From the NCBI GenBank assembly GCA_022736275.1, contig DZBJ01000008.1, positions 15,009 to 79,008 on the forward strand: a stretch of DNA of 64,000 nt, in the 5' to 3' direction. The stretch is from Rikenella microfusus. Lineage in GTDB: Bacteria; Bacteroidota; Bacteroidia; Bacteroidales; VadinHA17. Under the pieces are notes generated by a model. The model had not been told where the DNA came from. It saw only the letters and a list, made by a program, of their open reading frames with translations, and made no database searches. Both the position numbers and the translations under genes were made by a program. Of this stretch, positions 18,569 through 30,000 are shown piece after piece (positions within the stretch are counted from its first letter, which is position 1; every line of letters starts with the position of its first letter).

Positions 18569-18599
18569 TTTGATTATTGAAAAAATGATATTATCTTTG
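18569..18599 (+). promoter_or_regulatory. Promoter of rimP-nusA-infB
   Basis: TTTG (18569-18572), a 19-bp spacer, then TATCTTTG (18592-18599), matching the Bacteroidota pattern. About 60 nt of leader follow before the rimP ATG, including the short hairpin TAGGGGAC/GTCCCCTA (about 18628-18650), which might regulate or stabilise the mRNA. Confidence 0.78.
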
Positions 18600-18668
18600 C
18601 ACCCGAATAGAAGGGTATGGACGGCCTAGGGGACAAAAGTCCCCTATTTTATTATCAAAAAACAGACA

Positions 18669-19121
18669 ATGATTACAAAGGATCATATCAGGAAACTTGC
18701 GGAGGGTCACATCACCGGCACCGGAATATTCCTCGTTGATGTAAGGCTCAGCAGCACCGGACGCATCACCATCCTCATTGACAGGCCTGAAGGGGTGAAA
18801 ATTGAAGACTGTGCCGCAATGAGCAGGTTCATTAGCGGTGAGCTCGGTGACGAAGGCGGCGATTATGAGCTCAATGTCTCATCCCCCGGCCTTGACATGC
18901 CCCTGCTCGTGCCGGAGCAGTTCCTCAAGAACGAGGGAAGGATGGTTGATGTGGTGACCAATGAAGGAGACCGCGAAAAAGGTATCCTGATGAATGTCAC
19001 CAGCGGAGGTTTTGATCTGAAGGTCGACGTAAAACAGAAGAACAGGGAGATCGTCTCCGTGATCAGATCATATAATTTTGAGGACGTCAAGTCAGTTAAA
19101 GTAATTATATCATTCAAATAA
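18669..19121 (+). CDS. rimP: Ribosome maturation factor RimP
   Basis: Helps assemble the 30S subunit. The 150-residue protein has the family pattern: VDVRLSSTGRITILIDRPEGV for the first alpha/beta domain, the DCAAMSRFISGEL helix, and the signature YELNVSSPGLDMPL near residue 78. A C-terminal SH3-like barrel follows. It is first in the rimP-nusA-infB order widely conserved in bacteria, with nusA 17 bp downstream and its own promoter upstream. Confidence 0.95.
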   Translation: MITKDHIRKLAEGHITGTGIFLVDVRLSSTGRITILIDRPEGVKIEDCAAMSRFISGELGDEGGDYELNVSSPGLDMPLLVPEQFLKNEGRMVDVVTNEGDREKGILMNVTSGGFDLKVDVKQKNREIVSVIRSYNFEDVKSVKVIISFK

Positions 19122-19138
19122 CAGAACAGATTACCACA

Positions 19139-20380
19139 ATGGAAAATGTTAATCTAATAGACACTTTTTCAGAGTTCAAGGAGCTGAAGAATATTGACAG
19201 GCCCACCATGATGAGCGTGCTCGAGGATGTATTCAGGGGTATGCTTGCCAAAAAATATGGTACGGCTGATAATTTTGACATCATTGTCAATATTGACAAG
19301 GGCGACTTTGAGATATGGCGTAACCGGGAAGTTGTTGAGGACGAAAACTTTACCGATCCCAACACCCAGATACCCCTCTCCGAGGCTCATAAGGTGGATG
19401 AAGATTATGAGGTTGGTGAAGAGGTATCGGATGAGGTCAAGTTCCTCGATTTCGGGCGCAGGGCGATACTGGCTCTGAGGCAGAACCTCGTGGCACGCAT
19501 CCTTGACCTCGAGAAAAACAATATCTATCTGAAATACAAGGACCGTATCGGAGATATCGTCACCGGAGAGGTATACCAGGTGTGGAAGCGCGAGACCCTC
19601 GTCCTTGACGATGACGGCAATGAGCTTATCCTGCCAAAACCGGAACAGATACCATCCGACCACTTCCGCAAGGGAGACACCATTCGCGCGGTGGTCATCA
19701 GGGTGGAGATGAAGAACAACACCCCCAACATTATCCTCAGCCGTACATCGCCGGTCTTCCTCGAGAGGCTCTTCGAGCTTGAGGTGCCTGAGATCTTCGA
19801 CGGCCTCATCACAATCAGGAAGATCGTCAGGGTACCCGGAGAGAGAGCCAAGGTGGCGGTAGAGTCATATGATGAACGCATTGACCCCGTAGGCGCATGC
19901 GTGGGAATGAAGGGATCAAGGATCCACGGCATCGTACGCGAGCTGCGCAATGAAAACATAGACGTCATCAACTACACATCGAACATACAGCTCTTTATCA
20001 CCAGGGCTCTCAACCCGGCCAAGATCACATCAATCAAGCTCATTGAAGCCGATAAAAAAGCTGAGATCTATCTCAAGCCCAGCGAGGTATCGCTTGCAAT
20101 CGGCAAGGGCGGACTGAACATCAAGCTGGCGGGTCAGCTCACCGGTTATGACATCGAGGTCTATCGCGAGCCGGATAATGAGGATGAGGAAGATGTATCA
20201 CTCGATGAATTCGCTGACGAGATCGAAGGATGGATCATCGATGAGCTTAAGACGATTGGATGTGACACCGCCAGGAGTGTGCTCCGGCTGACGATACATG
20301 ACCTTGTGAAGAGGACGGATCTGGAGGAGGAGACGATCAAGGAGGTGGTCAACATACTCAGGTCGGAGTTTGACAAGTAA
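19139..20380 (+). CDS. nusA: Transcription termination/antitermination factor NusA
   Basis: RNA polymerase-binding elongation factor. Residues 1-125 form the N-terminal domain, about 130-200 the S1 RNA-binding domain (GDIVTGEVYQVWKRETLVL), and about 235-345 two KH domains (GACVGMKGSRIHGIVREL and SLAIGKGGLNIKLAGQLTGY). A short C-terminal acidic and helical section ends the 413 residues. It lacks the long E. coli-type acidic repeats, as is usual outside proteobacteria. It lies between rimP and infB. Confidence 0.96.
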   Translation: MENVNLIDTFSEFKELKNIDRPTMMSVLEDVFRGMLAKKYGTADNFDIIVNIDKGDFEIWRNREVVEDENFTDPNTQIPLSEAHKVDEDYEVGEEVSDEVKFLDFGRRAILALRQNLVARILDLEKNNIYLKYKDRIGDIVTGEVYQVWKRETLVLDDDGNELILPKPEQIPSDHFRKGDTIRAVVIRVEMKNNTPNIILSRTSPVFLERLFELEVPEIFDGLITIRKIVRVPGERAKVAVESYDERIDPVGACVGMKGSRIHGIVRELRNENIDVINYTSNIQLFITRALNPAKITSIKLIEADKKAEIYLKPSEVSLAIGKGGLNIKLAGQLTGYDIEVYREPDNEDEEDVSLDEFADEIEGWIIDELKTIGCDTARSVLRLTIHDLVKRTDLEEETIKEVVNILRSEFDK

Positions 20381-20443
20381 CAAACCGGTTTCCTGAAGGG
20401 GAGGAACGATATAAAACTGATCAAGAGGTTATCATAAAGGTAT

Positions 20444-23353
20444 ATGACTGAAGACATTAAAGCCATACGTTTGAGCAAGGCAGCCCGCGAATTCAATGTC
20501 GGGATCCAGACTATTGTCGATTTCCTTCACAGGAAGGGAATAGATATCAGTACTGATCCCAACTGCAAGATCCCGCCTGAGGCTTACGCGCTGATAGTTA
20601 AAGAATACAGTGGCGACCTCAGTGTCAAGAAGGATGCCGAGAAGCTTGCTCTCAAGGATAAGGTTACTCCAAAGAAGTCGCTTTCCATTGATGATATGGA
20701 GACAGGCAAGACAGGTGATACTGGCGAACCTGATGAGGATTTCCTTATTACCGATATCTCAGGTATAAAGAAGCATATCGACTTCCGCACTGAGACAAGA
20801 AAGCCAGAGGTGAAGGCCGCTGACAGGGTTGAGACTGCCGCACCAGCAAAGCCGGTGAAGAAGGAACCCGAATCGCTCGTTGAGAGGCCTGCTGCCCCCG
20901 AATCGAAAGCAGATGTCACATCTCCTGAGCAGTCAACTGAGCTGAAGCAGCCCAAGGTACTCCGCACAATCGATCTCACAACCCTTACCCGCAAGCCGGA
21001 AAAATCGACGAAAAAGCAGGAGACGAAAAAGAAAGAGACTGAAGCTGAGAAAACCAGGCCGGATACGGAAACGGTGACACCGCAACCCGTGGCACAGACA
21101 CCTGTGACTCCTCCTGAACAGGAAGCTCCCGAAGCTCCGGTTGCTGCTCCCGAACCGAAGGAGACAGAGATATTCCGTCCAGGCTATGAGAAACTGGCAG
21201 GCCCGAAGATCGTGGACAAGATCGTTCTCGTACCGGAGGTAAAGAAAAGCAGGGATCAGGCTAACGAAGCGCGTCAGAAGCATGATGACAGGAAAAAGCG
21301 TGAACGGATAAAACCAAAACAGCGCGAAAAGGTTGCGGTGGATGCAACAGCCCCGGCGCCTGCAACAGATCAGAAGAAGGATAAGAAGGCTCCCCCGAGG
21401 ACTGATCACCGCGGCGGAGACAGGAAGAAATCATTCCGGGCCCTGAGGCCTGAGGTTGACAGGGATGATGTTGACAAGAACATCAGGGATGTCAACCTGC
21501 TCATGAGCAAGAGCAAGTCGAAGGTGGCCAAGCACCGCCGCGACAAGAGAGATGCCGTCAGTCAGAGAATGAGGGATGAGACCGATAAGAAGGAACTCGA
21601 AAAGAGCATCCTCAAAGTCACGGAGTTCGTCTCTGTCAATGAGCTTGCAACAATGATGGACGTGCCGGTGATTGATATCATCTCGACATGTATGAGCCTT
21701 GGTCTTATAGTGTCAATCAACCAGAGGCTTGATGCCGAGACCATGGCCCTTGTTGCCGAAGAGTTCGGCTTCGGTGTTGAGTTTGTCAGCGCAGAGCTGC
21801 AGGAGGCCGTGAGGGAAGAGGAGGATGATGACTCCAACCTCCAGATGCGTCCGCCCATTGTCACGGTCATGGGACACGTTGACCACGGAAAAACGAAACT
21901 CCTCGACCATATCCGCAACACAAACGTCATTGCAGGTGAAGCCGGAGGGATAACCCAGCACATCGGTGCATACAGGGTGATGCTTGAAAATGAGAAGGTC
22001 ATAACCTTTCTTGACACCCCGGGTCACGAGGCATTTACAGCCATGCGTGCAAGAGGTGCTCAGATAACTGACATCGTCATCATTGTTGTGGCAGCTGATG
22101 ACGGCGTCATGCCGCAGACACGCGAGGCAATCAACCACGCCCATGCCGCCGGAGTGCCAATAATATTTGCCATAAACAAAATTGACAAACCTACCGCCAA
22201 TCCTGACAGGATACGCGAAGAGCTCGCCAGCATGAACTTCCTTGTGGAAGAATGGGGAGGGAAATATCAGTCGCAGGAGATATCGGCCAAGAGCGGGACC
22301 AACATCGATCTCCTTCTTGAAAAGATCCTTCTTCAGGCTGAGATGCTCGAGCTGAAAGCCAATCCTGACAAACTTGCCCTTGGTACCATAATTGAATCGT
22401 CACTTGACAAGGGACGGGGCTTTGTGGCCACAGTGCTTGTCAAGGCAGGAACACTGAAGCTTGGTGATGTTGTTATTGCGGGCAGCTGCTACGGACATAT
22501 CAAGGCCATGTACAATGAACGTAACCAGAAGGTAACTGAGGCAGGCCCGTCAATACCGGTGCTTATCCTCGGCCTCAACGGAGCGCCGCAGGCAGGTGAC
22601 AAGTTCAACGTCATGGAGTCAGACAAGGAGGCCAAGGAGATTGCCACCAAGCGGGCACAACTGCAGAGAGAGCAGGGACTGCGCACACAGAAGCATATCA
22701 CCCTCGATGAGATCGGACGCCGCATAGCCATTGGCAACTTCCAGGAACTCAATATCATTGTCAAGGGTGACGTTGACGGATCAGTTGAAGCTCTCAGTGA
22801 CTCACTGATCAAGCTCTCAACCGAAGAGATACAGGTCAATATCATTCATAAGGCTGTAGGACAGATATCTGAATCTGACATCCTGCTCGCCGCAGCTTCC
22901 AATGCCGTAGTGGTGGGCTTCCAGGTGAGGCCGTCAGTCAGCGCACGTAAGCTTGCAGAGAAGGAGGGAATTGACATCCGGCTCTATTCAATCATCTACG
23001 ATGCCATCGAGGAGATCAGGGCCGCCATGGAGGGGATGCTCTCACCGGAGATCAAGGAAGAGATTGTCGCCACCATCGAGGTGCGCGAGGTATTCAGGAT
23101 CGGCAAGATCGGAACTGTTGCCGGTTGCTTCGTACGCGACGGCAAGATCAACCGTAACACAAAGATCAGGGTCATCCGCGATGGTATTGTTATCCACACC
23201 GGCGACCTGGGATCTTTGAAACGGTTCAAGGATGACGTCAGGGAGGTTACATCAGGTTATGAGTGCGGTCTGAACATCGACGGCTTCAATGACATCAATG
23301 TCGGAGACGTAATAGAGGGCTACCAGACCGTGCAGGCCAAGAGAACCCTTTAG
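20444..23353 (+). CDS. infB: Translation initiation factor IF-2
   Basis: GTPase that places initiator tRNA on the 30S subunit. The N-terminal IF2N motif ([21 protein letters not shown]) is followed by a long Lys/Glu/Pro-rich linker to about residue 380. The second IF2N-like section ([18 protein letters not shown]) comes next. The GTPase domain has G1 GHVDHGKT near residue 476, G3 DTPGHE near 524 and G4 NKID near 577, then domains II-IV. The 969 residues are normal for Bacteroidota with their long linker. It ends the rimP-nusA-infB operon and is followed by a repeat element and a bidirectional terminator. Confidence 0.97.
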   Translation: MTEDIKAIRLSKAAREFNVGIQTIVDFLHRKGIDISTDPNCKIPPEAYALIVKEYSGDLSVKKDAEKLALKDKVTPKKSLSIDDMETGKTGDTGEPDEDFLITDISGIKKHIDFRTETRKPEVKAADRVETAAPAKPVKKEPESLVERPAAPESKADVTSPEQSTELKQPKVLRTIDLTTLTRKPEKSTKKQETKKKETEAEKTRPDTETVTPQPVAQTPVTPPEQEAPEAPVAAPEPKETEIFRPGYEKLAGPKIVDKIVLVPEVKKSRDQANEARQKHDDRKKRERIKPKQREKVAVDATAPAPATDQKKDKKAPPRTDHRGGDRKKSFRALRPEVDRDDVDKNIRDVNLLMSKSKSKVAKHRRDKRDAVSQRMRDETDKKELEKSILKVTEFVSVNELATMMDVPVIDIISTCMSLGLIVSINQRLDAETMALVAEEFGFGVEFVSAELQEAVREEEDDDSNLQMRPPIVTVMGHVDHGKTKLLDHIRNTNVIAGEAGGITQHIGAYRVMLENEKVITFLDTPGHEAFTAMRARGAQITDIVIIVVAADDGVMPQTREAINHAHAAGVPIIFAINKIDKPTANPDRIREELASMNFLVEEWGGKYQSQEISAKSGTNIDLLLEKILLQAEMLELKANPDKLALGTIIESSLDKGRGFVATVLVKAGTLKLGDVVIAGSCYGHIKAMYNERNQKVTEAGPSIPVLILGLNGAPQAGDKFNVMESDKEAKEIATKRAQLQREQGLRTQKHITLDEIGRRIAIGNFQELNIIVKGDVDGSVEALSDSLIKLSTEEIQVNIIHKAVGQISESDILLAAASNAVVVGFQVRPSVSARKLAEKEGIDIRLYSIIYDAIEEIRAAMEGMLSPEIKEEIVATIEVREVFRIGKIGTVAGCFVRDGKINRNTKIRVIRDGIVIHTGDLGSLKRFKDDVREVTSGYECGLNIDGFNDINVGDVIEGYQTVQAKRTL

Positions 23354-23354
23354 A

Positions 23355-23508
23355 ATTGTCGATTGATGATGTGCACCTATGTCCGCCCACTGGCGGATTA
23401 ACGATTTAAAGGATCTCCCAATCGCAAATTTGAGCCGGCGACGCAGGCGCAGGATCAATCCCGTATCCGCCGGCTGGCGGATCGGGACGCACATCGTCAA
23501 TCGACAAT
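23355..23508. repeat. Nested intergenic repeat element, copy 1
   Basis: Outer arms at 23355-23374 and 23489-23508 are inverted repeats matching at 19 of 20 positions. Inside are a small hairpin TCCGCC/GGCGGA (about 23382-23398) and a 52-nt core (23438-23489) ending in a strong hairpin built on ATCCGCC-GGCT-GGCGGAT. The core recurs at 34429-34480 with 48 of 52 bases identical. It lies between infB and the shared terminator. It is not coding. Confidence 0.85.
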
Positions 23509-23540
23509 AAAAAAAGCTGCTCGCGGGCAGCTTTTTTTAT
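23507..23540. terminator. Bidirectional terminator between infB and gcvH
   Basis: An A-run, the stem AGCTGC/GCAGCT (23515-23520 with 23527-23532) and a T-run. The hairpin has A and T tracts on both sides, so it can stop infB transcripts (plus) and gcvH transcripts (minus). Confidence 0.88.
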
Positions 23541-23556
23541 TTATTCTGATTGGTGC

Positions 23557-23937
23557 TTATGCTCCGATCAACTTCTTGTAAGCCTCAGCATCAAGAAGTG
23601 CATCAATCTCTGAGGGGTCATCAATCTCCACCTTTATCATCCAGCCTTTGCCGTAGGGATCACTGTTGACAAGCTCAGCGGCTGTGTCAAGATCTTCATT
23701 CTTAGCGGTCACGGTGCCACTCAGGGGCATGAAAAGATCCGATACAGTCTTGACGGCTTCCACCGTTCCAAAGACCTCTCCATGACTCAGTTTCTCACCC
23801 ACGGTTTCGATCTCTATGAATACTATATCGCCAAGCTCATGCTGTGCGAAATCGGTAATGCCTACTACAGCTTCATTGCCTTTAACAAGAACCCACTCAT
23901 GATCCTTGGTGTACTTCAGATTTGCGGGAACATTCAT
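23557..23937 (-). CDS. gcvH: Glycine cleavage system H protein
   Basis: Lipoyl carrier protein that shuttles the aminomethyl group between the P, T and L proteins. The 126 residues include the start [26 protein letters not shown], and the lipoyl site region [19 protein letters not shown] with the modified Lys in AVKTVSD. The C-terminal GWMIKVEI is also typical. No other gcv gene is adjacent; it stands after sprA. I recall ruvA-sprA-gcvH as a conserved order in Bacteroidota. A TATTTTTG element at 23986-23993 (minus) may be its promoter. Confidence 0.96.
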   Translation of the reverse strand: MNVPANLKYTKDHEWVLVKGNEAVVGITDFAQHELGDIVFIEIETVGEKLSHGEVFGTVEAVKTVSDLFMPLSGTVTAKNEDLDTAAELVNSDPYGKGWMIKVEIDDPSEIDALLDAEAYKKLIGA

Positions 23938-24053
23938 CGCTTAATATTTTATTAGTTTGACTTTGATCTTCAGAAATCAAGTCTTCAAAAATACATCTTT
24001 TTTAGTTTTTAACCCCTGATTGCTGTTATTTTTAATGGGCGAAGAAAGGCCCG

Positions 24054-27000
24054 TCACTGGGCAAGTGTAAACCTGAGGCTGAAACCGAAGTTGGTGTTGG
24101 ATGTAAGGAAGGTGTTGGCCACAAAGGGATCATTCATTGAATGGTCAGCGTAAATCTGCAGGTTGAACCTGTCACTCAGCAGATAATCGGCCGTGCCACG
24201 GATGGTAAATACCCGCTGTCCTGCCACGGGCTGGTTCACCTCCTCTATCAGCTTGCGGGCCAGTGTTTTGTTATCTCTGATCGATAGGTCAAGCTTCAGG
24301 TTGAGATCGCTCTCAAGTGCACGCTGGCCGGTGCGCGACCTCAGGATGATGGCAACGTTGTCAAACCTGTATCCAGCACCAATGGTTATCTCTTCATTCC
24401 TTATGTCAGCCACCTGGTTGCTCGTCAGGTTCAGGGTCACCGTACGCGACCTCCGGTACTCGAACCTGGTGCTCAGTGAGTTCTTCCATCCGAGGTCAAT
24501 ATTAATAAACGGACTGAACTGCTCATTGATCGTCACTGAATTGATCTCGTAAAGAGGAATGAAGTTCGAATTCAGGTCGCGTATGATGCTTATGCCCGAC
24601 TCATCGGGATCATAGTAGAGGCTCGTGTTGAATGAACCGATGGTATATGTTGACCTGTACTGGTGAGAGAGACTAACCGAGTTGAATACCTTCCTCACTG
24701 CCTCAAATTTCGTCAGTCCTTCAAAATTGATACGCCAGTTGGGCATCATTTGAAGCGCCGAAGGGAAGGGATCAAGCGATATCTTATCAGCATCCCTTTT
24801 TGTATATGCTGCCAGGAAGGAAGGCACAAGAACCTCACTCGAGGTCAAGCCGTAGCCGCTGGTGTATGGACCTGTAATCTGCTCTCCGGTGACCGGATCA
24901 TAGTCCGGATCATAGGTGTTGTCGACCTGGCTGCGCTCGTCGCCCCGGCGCTGCGAAATGATGACCGTATTATCGCGGAACTGCTCGAAAGTCTGCGAGA
25001 CATAGTCGCCGGACTTTGGTATCTTCTCAAAGGAGGTACCCCATGAGACGACTGATATTGTGAAAGAACCCGTGATGCGTGGATTCCTGAGGCTGTCAGG
25101 GAAGTTGCCGTTATAGTCGGCCCTGAGGTAAGACGACATCGTCTCCGAGTAACGCCGGTCGGAGGTGAGATCTATCCGCAGGCCCGGGAAGGGCTCTATA
25201 TTGGCCCTCAGGTTTATCTGCTCGCGCTGGCTGTAGGAGGCGGCATTATTGAGAAGAGTGTCAGTGGTGATCCATCCGTTAATGACAGCCTCGTCAAAGA
25301 AACGCTCATCGGTGAGACCGAGGAGGAAACGCCATCCGGGCGCTGACATGCCATCGTAACTCTGCTGTCCCAGGAAAGAGGTTCCGGGAAGGTAGCCCGG
25401 CATAATGTGACCCTGCTCAAGCTGATATGTCCCGGAGATGTTTCGCAGAGCCATCAGAGCACGTATCAGATAGCGTCCTGCAACATTTGCCATACCCGGC
25501 TTCTTCTCAACCCTCCCCCTGATGTCTATGCTGGCATTGGTAACGTCAGCATCAGCCGTGTAGTCTATCCTCATGTCGGATACCACGTCGTATTTCCCGG
25601 TAACAACCGTGCCGTCAGGTGCGGTGACAGTGACAGTGATATCCCTGGTCTTGAGGTTGTGGTTGATGATCCTGGGTTTGCCGGCCCTGAGGGGTATCCC
25701 TCTCCTGGAGTGGGTCACCTCCTCGTATCCCAGGCTCATGCGGCTCCGGGCACCGGGCTGGGTGGTGGCCTCTATCTCCTTCAGAAATTTGACCTTGCTG
25801 TAGATGTTGGTAAGGTTGGCCTGGACGGTAAACTGCGCGTTGCTCGAATTCTTTATGGTGTTACCCGGGATGATATTCGCGGAATCAGCAAAAACGGTTC
25901 CGGCCAGCCAGTCATACCGTGCTGTGTAACGGGCATTGGAGGTCACCCATGAGAGCAGCGGCAGCTTGTTGACGGGTATATTGTAATTGAGATTCAGAAG
26001 GTGGTAGTAGTTCGTCGTTCGCCCGAAGTTCGAGAGGCTGGTCATTACCGAGTCACGCCACTGATCATAGATGTCGGGGTAACGCTCGCGATCAACCCCG
26101 CCCGCCGGTTCATCAATACGTGCTATGGTACTGGCAGTGAAGTCCAGCTTCAGCTGCTTCGTGATGTCATACCTGATGTCGTAGAAGCGTGTCCAGATGA
26201 AATCTTTTGTGAAGTAAGGATCAATGATAAAATTGGGATTGTTTATATTCCGGGTCTTCACCTCATTGTAATACCTGTAGAGGTCTGTTCTCACCGTAAT
26301 ATGCCTCGGGAAGAGATAGATATTGAAATCCTTGATCAGCCTGAATGCCGAAGAGTTGATGAGACCCGCCTTCTGGAACGGAGTGTAATTTTTCGGCATC
26401 GCATCAAAATCGTAAGCTATTCCGCCCCTGTATGTCTTCTCAACATCGATTTCCTTTTTGGTGTCTGAATTATGTAGCTCGTTGAAGGCATAGCTGACCG
26501 ACAGGTTTGCCGGATCCCAGGCATGAGGCTTCTCTCCCCTGTTTGTAGTACCGGCGTTACTGACCGTCAGTGTACGGCGGCGTGTATATTGTTCTGCCAG
26601 GTTGAGAATCGAATCCCTCTCCGCTTTTGTCTCAGTCTGGTCAAGTGACTCATTAAGCTTGATGTCGGGGTTCAGGGGGTCGTACTGCGGCCTTATGCGG
26701 TTCTCGGAGTATCCCATGTATACCGGTATCCGCATTCCGGTCTTCTCGGGAAATAACTTGCCCAGCTCAAGGTTTGACGACAGGTCGTACTGTATGAGCT
26801 GAACCATACTGCGTTCATTGACCTTCTTGTCAATGCTCCCCCATCCCGGAGTGCTTGTCTGCCCTACCATGTTCAATGTACCAAGGTCGGCCAGCCGGGC
26901 CTGCATCTGGGCGTTGGCGGCCCATCCGCCTTCCTCGCGGAAATCACTCAGGCGAAGCTCGTTGATCCACACTTCAGCTGACTTGGGAGCGCCGTCATCT

Positions 27001-30000
27001 CTCTGAGGATTACGTGTTCTGATGGGGTTCCTGACCCCGGCCATCACCACCCTGACATTGCTCATGTTGGGGTTTCCGCTGACAGAGATGCGGGCGTTAC
27101 CAATAGTGATGGTAAATATGTCAGCCTCACTGAGGGTTGATCCGCTCTCCTTCATGGCTGCATCACGGGCCTGCTTTGCATCAAGGAGTTGTGACAGGTC
27201 AATATCCAGCTTGTTTTCTTCGGGCCAGACAATCTCTCTCTGCTCCTCGTTGTCATTGTTATATCTTCCGTAAGGTGTAAGCTTCAGGGGGATCTCATAC
27301 TCATAGAAGTTGCCCTTGTAGTCTGATCCGAGCCTTACAAAGACGGTGACTTCATCATCAAGCAGGGGCTCACCGATGAGGGCCTCGGCATGCACCTCCA
27401 TCTTCAGCCTGCGGTACTGACGCATGTCAAGGGTAACATTCTTGTACGTGGCCCTGGCGTCACCGTCAGCCAGGTTCCTGACGCGAAGCACCATCGACTG
27501 CTCATTGAGCTGTCTCAGCTGAGGATTGGCGGGGTCAATGACGCGGTCGAAGCCCGGAGGCAGAACATAGTTCACCGGCTCCTTGCCGGCGTTCTCCTCT
27601 ATACTCACCGAACTTATCTCGAAGGTGCCGTCATCCTCCTCAGGTATGGTGATGCGTTCACCGCCTTCGAAAAATGCTATGTTGTATTTGCGCCACTCAG
27701 ACCTGACAAGCTCAAGACGGGCAAAACGCATGATGACCTCCTCATCAAAGTCGCGCATGTACATCCTGAAGAATCTTATCGACTTGAAATCGCGTATTGA
27801 ACCAACCACCTTCTCATAGTCAGTGACAGGTATCTTGAACTGGTACCATTTGACCGGCGACTTCTGGCCGTTGGCAAAGGTGGCAGTGTACTCAACCTCG
27901 TCAACAATGAAATTCCTGCCCACAACCAGGTCCTCCCGCCTCATGCTCACATGATACTGGTAATAGCTTTCTGTCTCACTGAGGGTGTTGTCGCGGTTGA
28001 TATCCTCCATGTCAGGCAAGGTGGTTCCGCTGGTGGGATATGATTCGGTAGACATCTCAGAGGTGGGTGAGTTGCCGTCAGTGCCGTTGAACTTCTTGTA
28101 CCGCTCCAGTATCCCCAGTTGAAGGAGATCGTAGTCAGATCCCCTGAAATAATGAAAGTCATCGTTCGAGGGATCGTCAAAGATCGAATCAAGAACCTCG
28201 GGGCTCACAACTGCGCCGACTGACAGAAGGTAGCTGTCAAAGAAAGATCTCTCATCATCGTTGCCCAGCCCGTCGAGTCCCACATCCTGATACCGGCGTG
28301 ATTCTATGTTATTGTCAAATGCCTGCACAACAGCCTGTACCGTTGGCACACGTCCCCAGACCGTGGTATCAACATTCACCACCAGCGGTGAGACAGGCAG
28401 CCCGTTCTCAAACTGCTTGCGTGAGTCACGCAGGATATCCTCGGAGATATTGCCCAGGTTAAAGTAAAGATCACCTCCGTCATGACCGGTGCTCTCAGCG
28501 TAGGGGTCCATGACCCAGAACTTTATGTACTGTATGTTTGCAGACTCAAAGTCGTTGGTGAGCAGTTCCCTCATCATTCCTCCCCACCGGGTCCGGGGTG
28601 AGTTCAGCAGTCCGTCAGCGCCTATGCCTGCAGAGTAACCGTCAGGGATCACGTTGAAGTTGTAAGGACCCCTCTCTGACGGATAAAAGGCAACATTAAG
28701 GACGGAGATATTCGTAGGAATGCCGCTGGCCGACTCCTTGTACGGGAAGATCTCAGTTTCATATATCTCCCTGACATAGTGGCTTGACTGCAGGTCAGGA
28801 TTAGCCTTGATATAATCAGGAGTGGTTGAGCCGTTACGAAGGAACAGCGGGTCGATAACATACCATGCCAGTCTGGCCCTGTTGAAGCCTGACCGTAAAT
28901 CATTGTTCAGTTTTGCCTCCGGGAAAAGCATATCCTGCCCCAGCGGTACGCTCGAATGCGACCACGCATTGAATGCACGGAGGTCAAGTGATATCTCACT
29001 CGCTTCAAAATCGTCAATATAGACCGCCCCTTCTTTGGTAATGGCCTTGCTGTGGCCCGGTGCCAGATAGGCAAACTCGCCGAAGAAATCAACGGATGAA
29101 GGAGCATTGGTCTCAATCAGCGGCAGCCAGTCGATGGCATTGGTGAGAAACTTCGAGTCAGACCGGTATGATGCATCAAGCCCGTAAATAGTGTTTGAAA
29201 TAGGATCCTCGCCGTAGGTGACCTTCTGGGTATAGGGCCTTTCTGTCAGCCGCAGCGCCGTACCTCCGAGGTTGAATTTGTCGGAGAACCTGTAGTTAAG
29301 ATGTGTGCCTATCAGGCTCTTGGTCTGCAGCCCGAAGAACTGGTTGCTTTCCAGTGAGACCTGAACGGGTGTCTGTGACTCAATAAGGGCAGTGTTGATG
29401 ATCTTTACCGAACCCATATTGTAGTCAACGGTGTAATCAACATTCTCGGTCAGTGTCACGCCCCCGGCCGTCACCTTGACAGAGCCGGCCGGAATATTGG
29501 CCACATTGAGCCTTATCTCCGACCCGGAAGCTGATGTAAACTGACCGCTGAGAACGTACTTGTTCTTCTCGGCCATCTGCCTCGCCGCTGTCTGCGTGGA
29601 GTCATACAGCTCCGTGAAAACGAATTTCCTGATTTGTTCCGGATCGGTGATGTATTTCAGCAGGTGCCGCCCGAAAGGCTCCAGCACCGGAAATATTATC
29701 CGTCCCTTTTCTGCCATGACGGTTATGCCGTCGACAAAGTCAAACAGCCCGTCGGGCTCCCTGTCAAGCTGTGAGTTGAGCTGGTCAAGTCCAAGTGCCT
29801 GAAGGAGCACCTGGCTTTCAAGTGGAGTACCCGGAAGGTAATTGAGTGAGTTGCCGGTCTTGTCATCCTGGTACAGGATATTGACTTCGAAATTCTTTGC
29901 CTCCAGTCTTCCTGACCCAAGGTTGTAGATGTTCTTCATCATCAGGCCCCAGGTAGGGAGCTGGGGACTCAGGTTGGTGCCCTTGATGAGCTTGAGGATG

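Noticed and set aside
25407..25952. Long plus-strand frames within sprA
   Set aside because: Antisense of SprA, which is continuous over 2468 residues; no domain or start signal.
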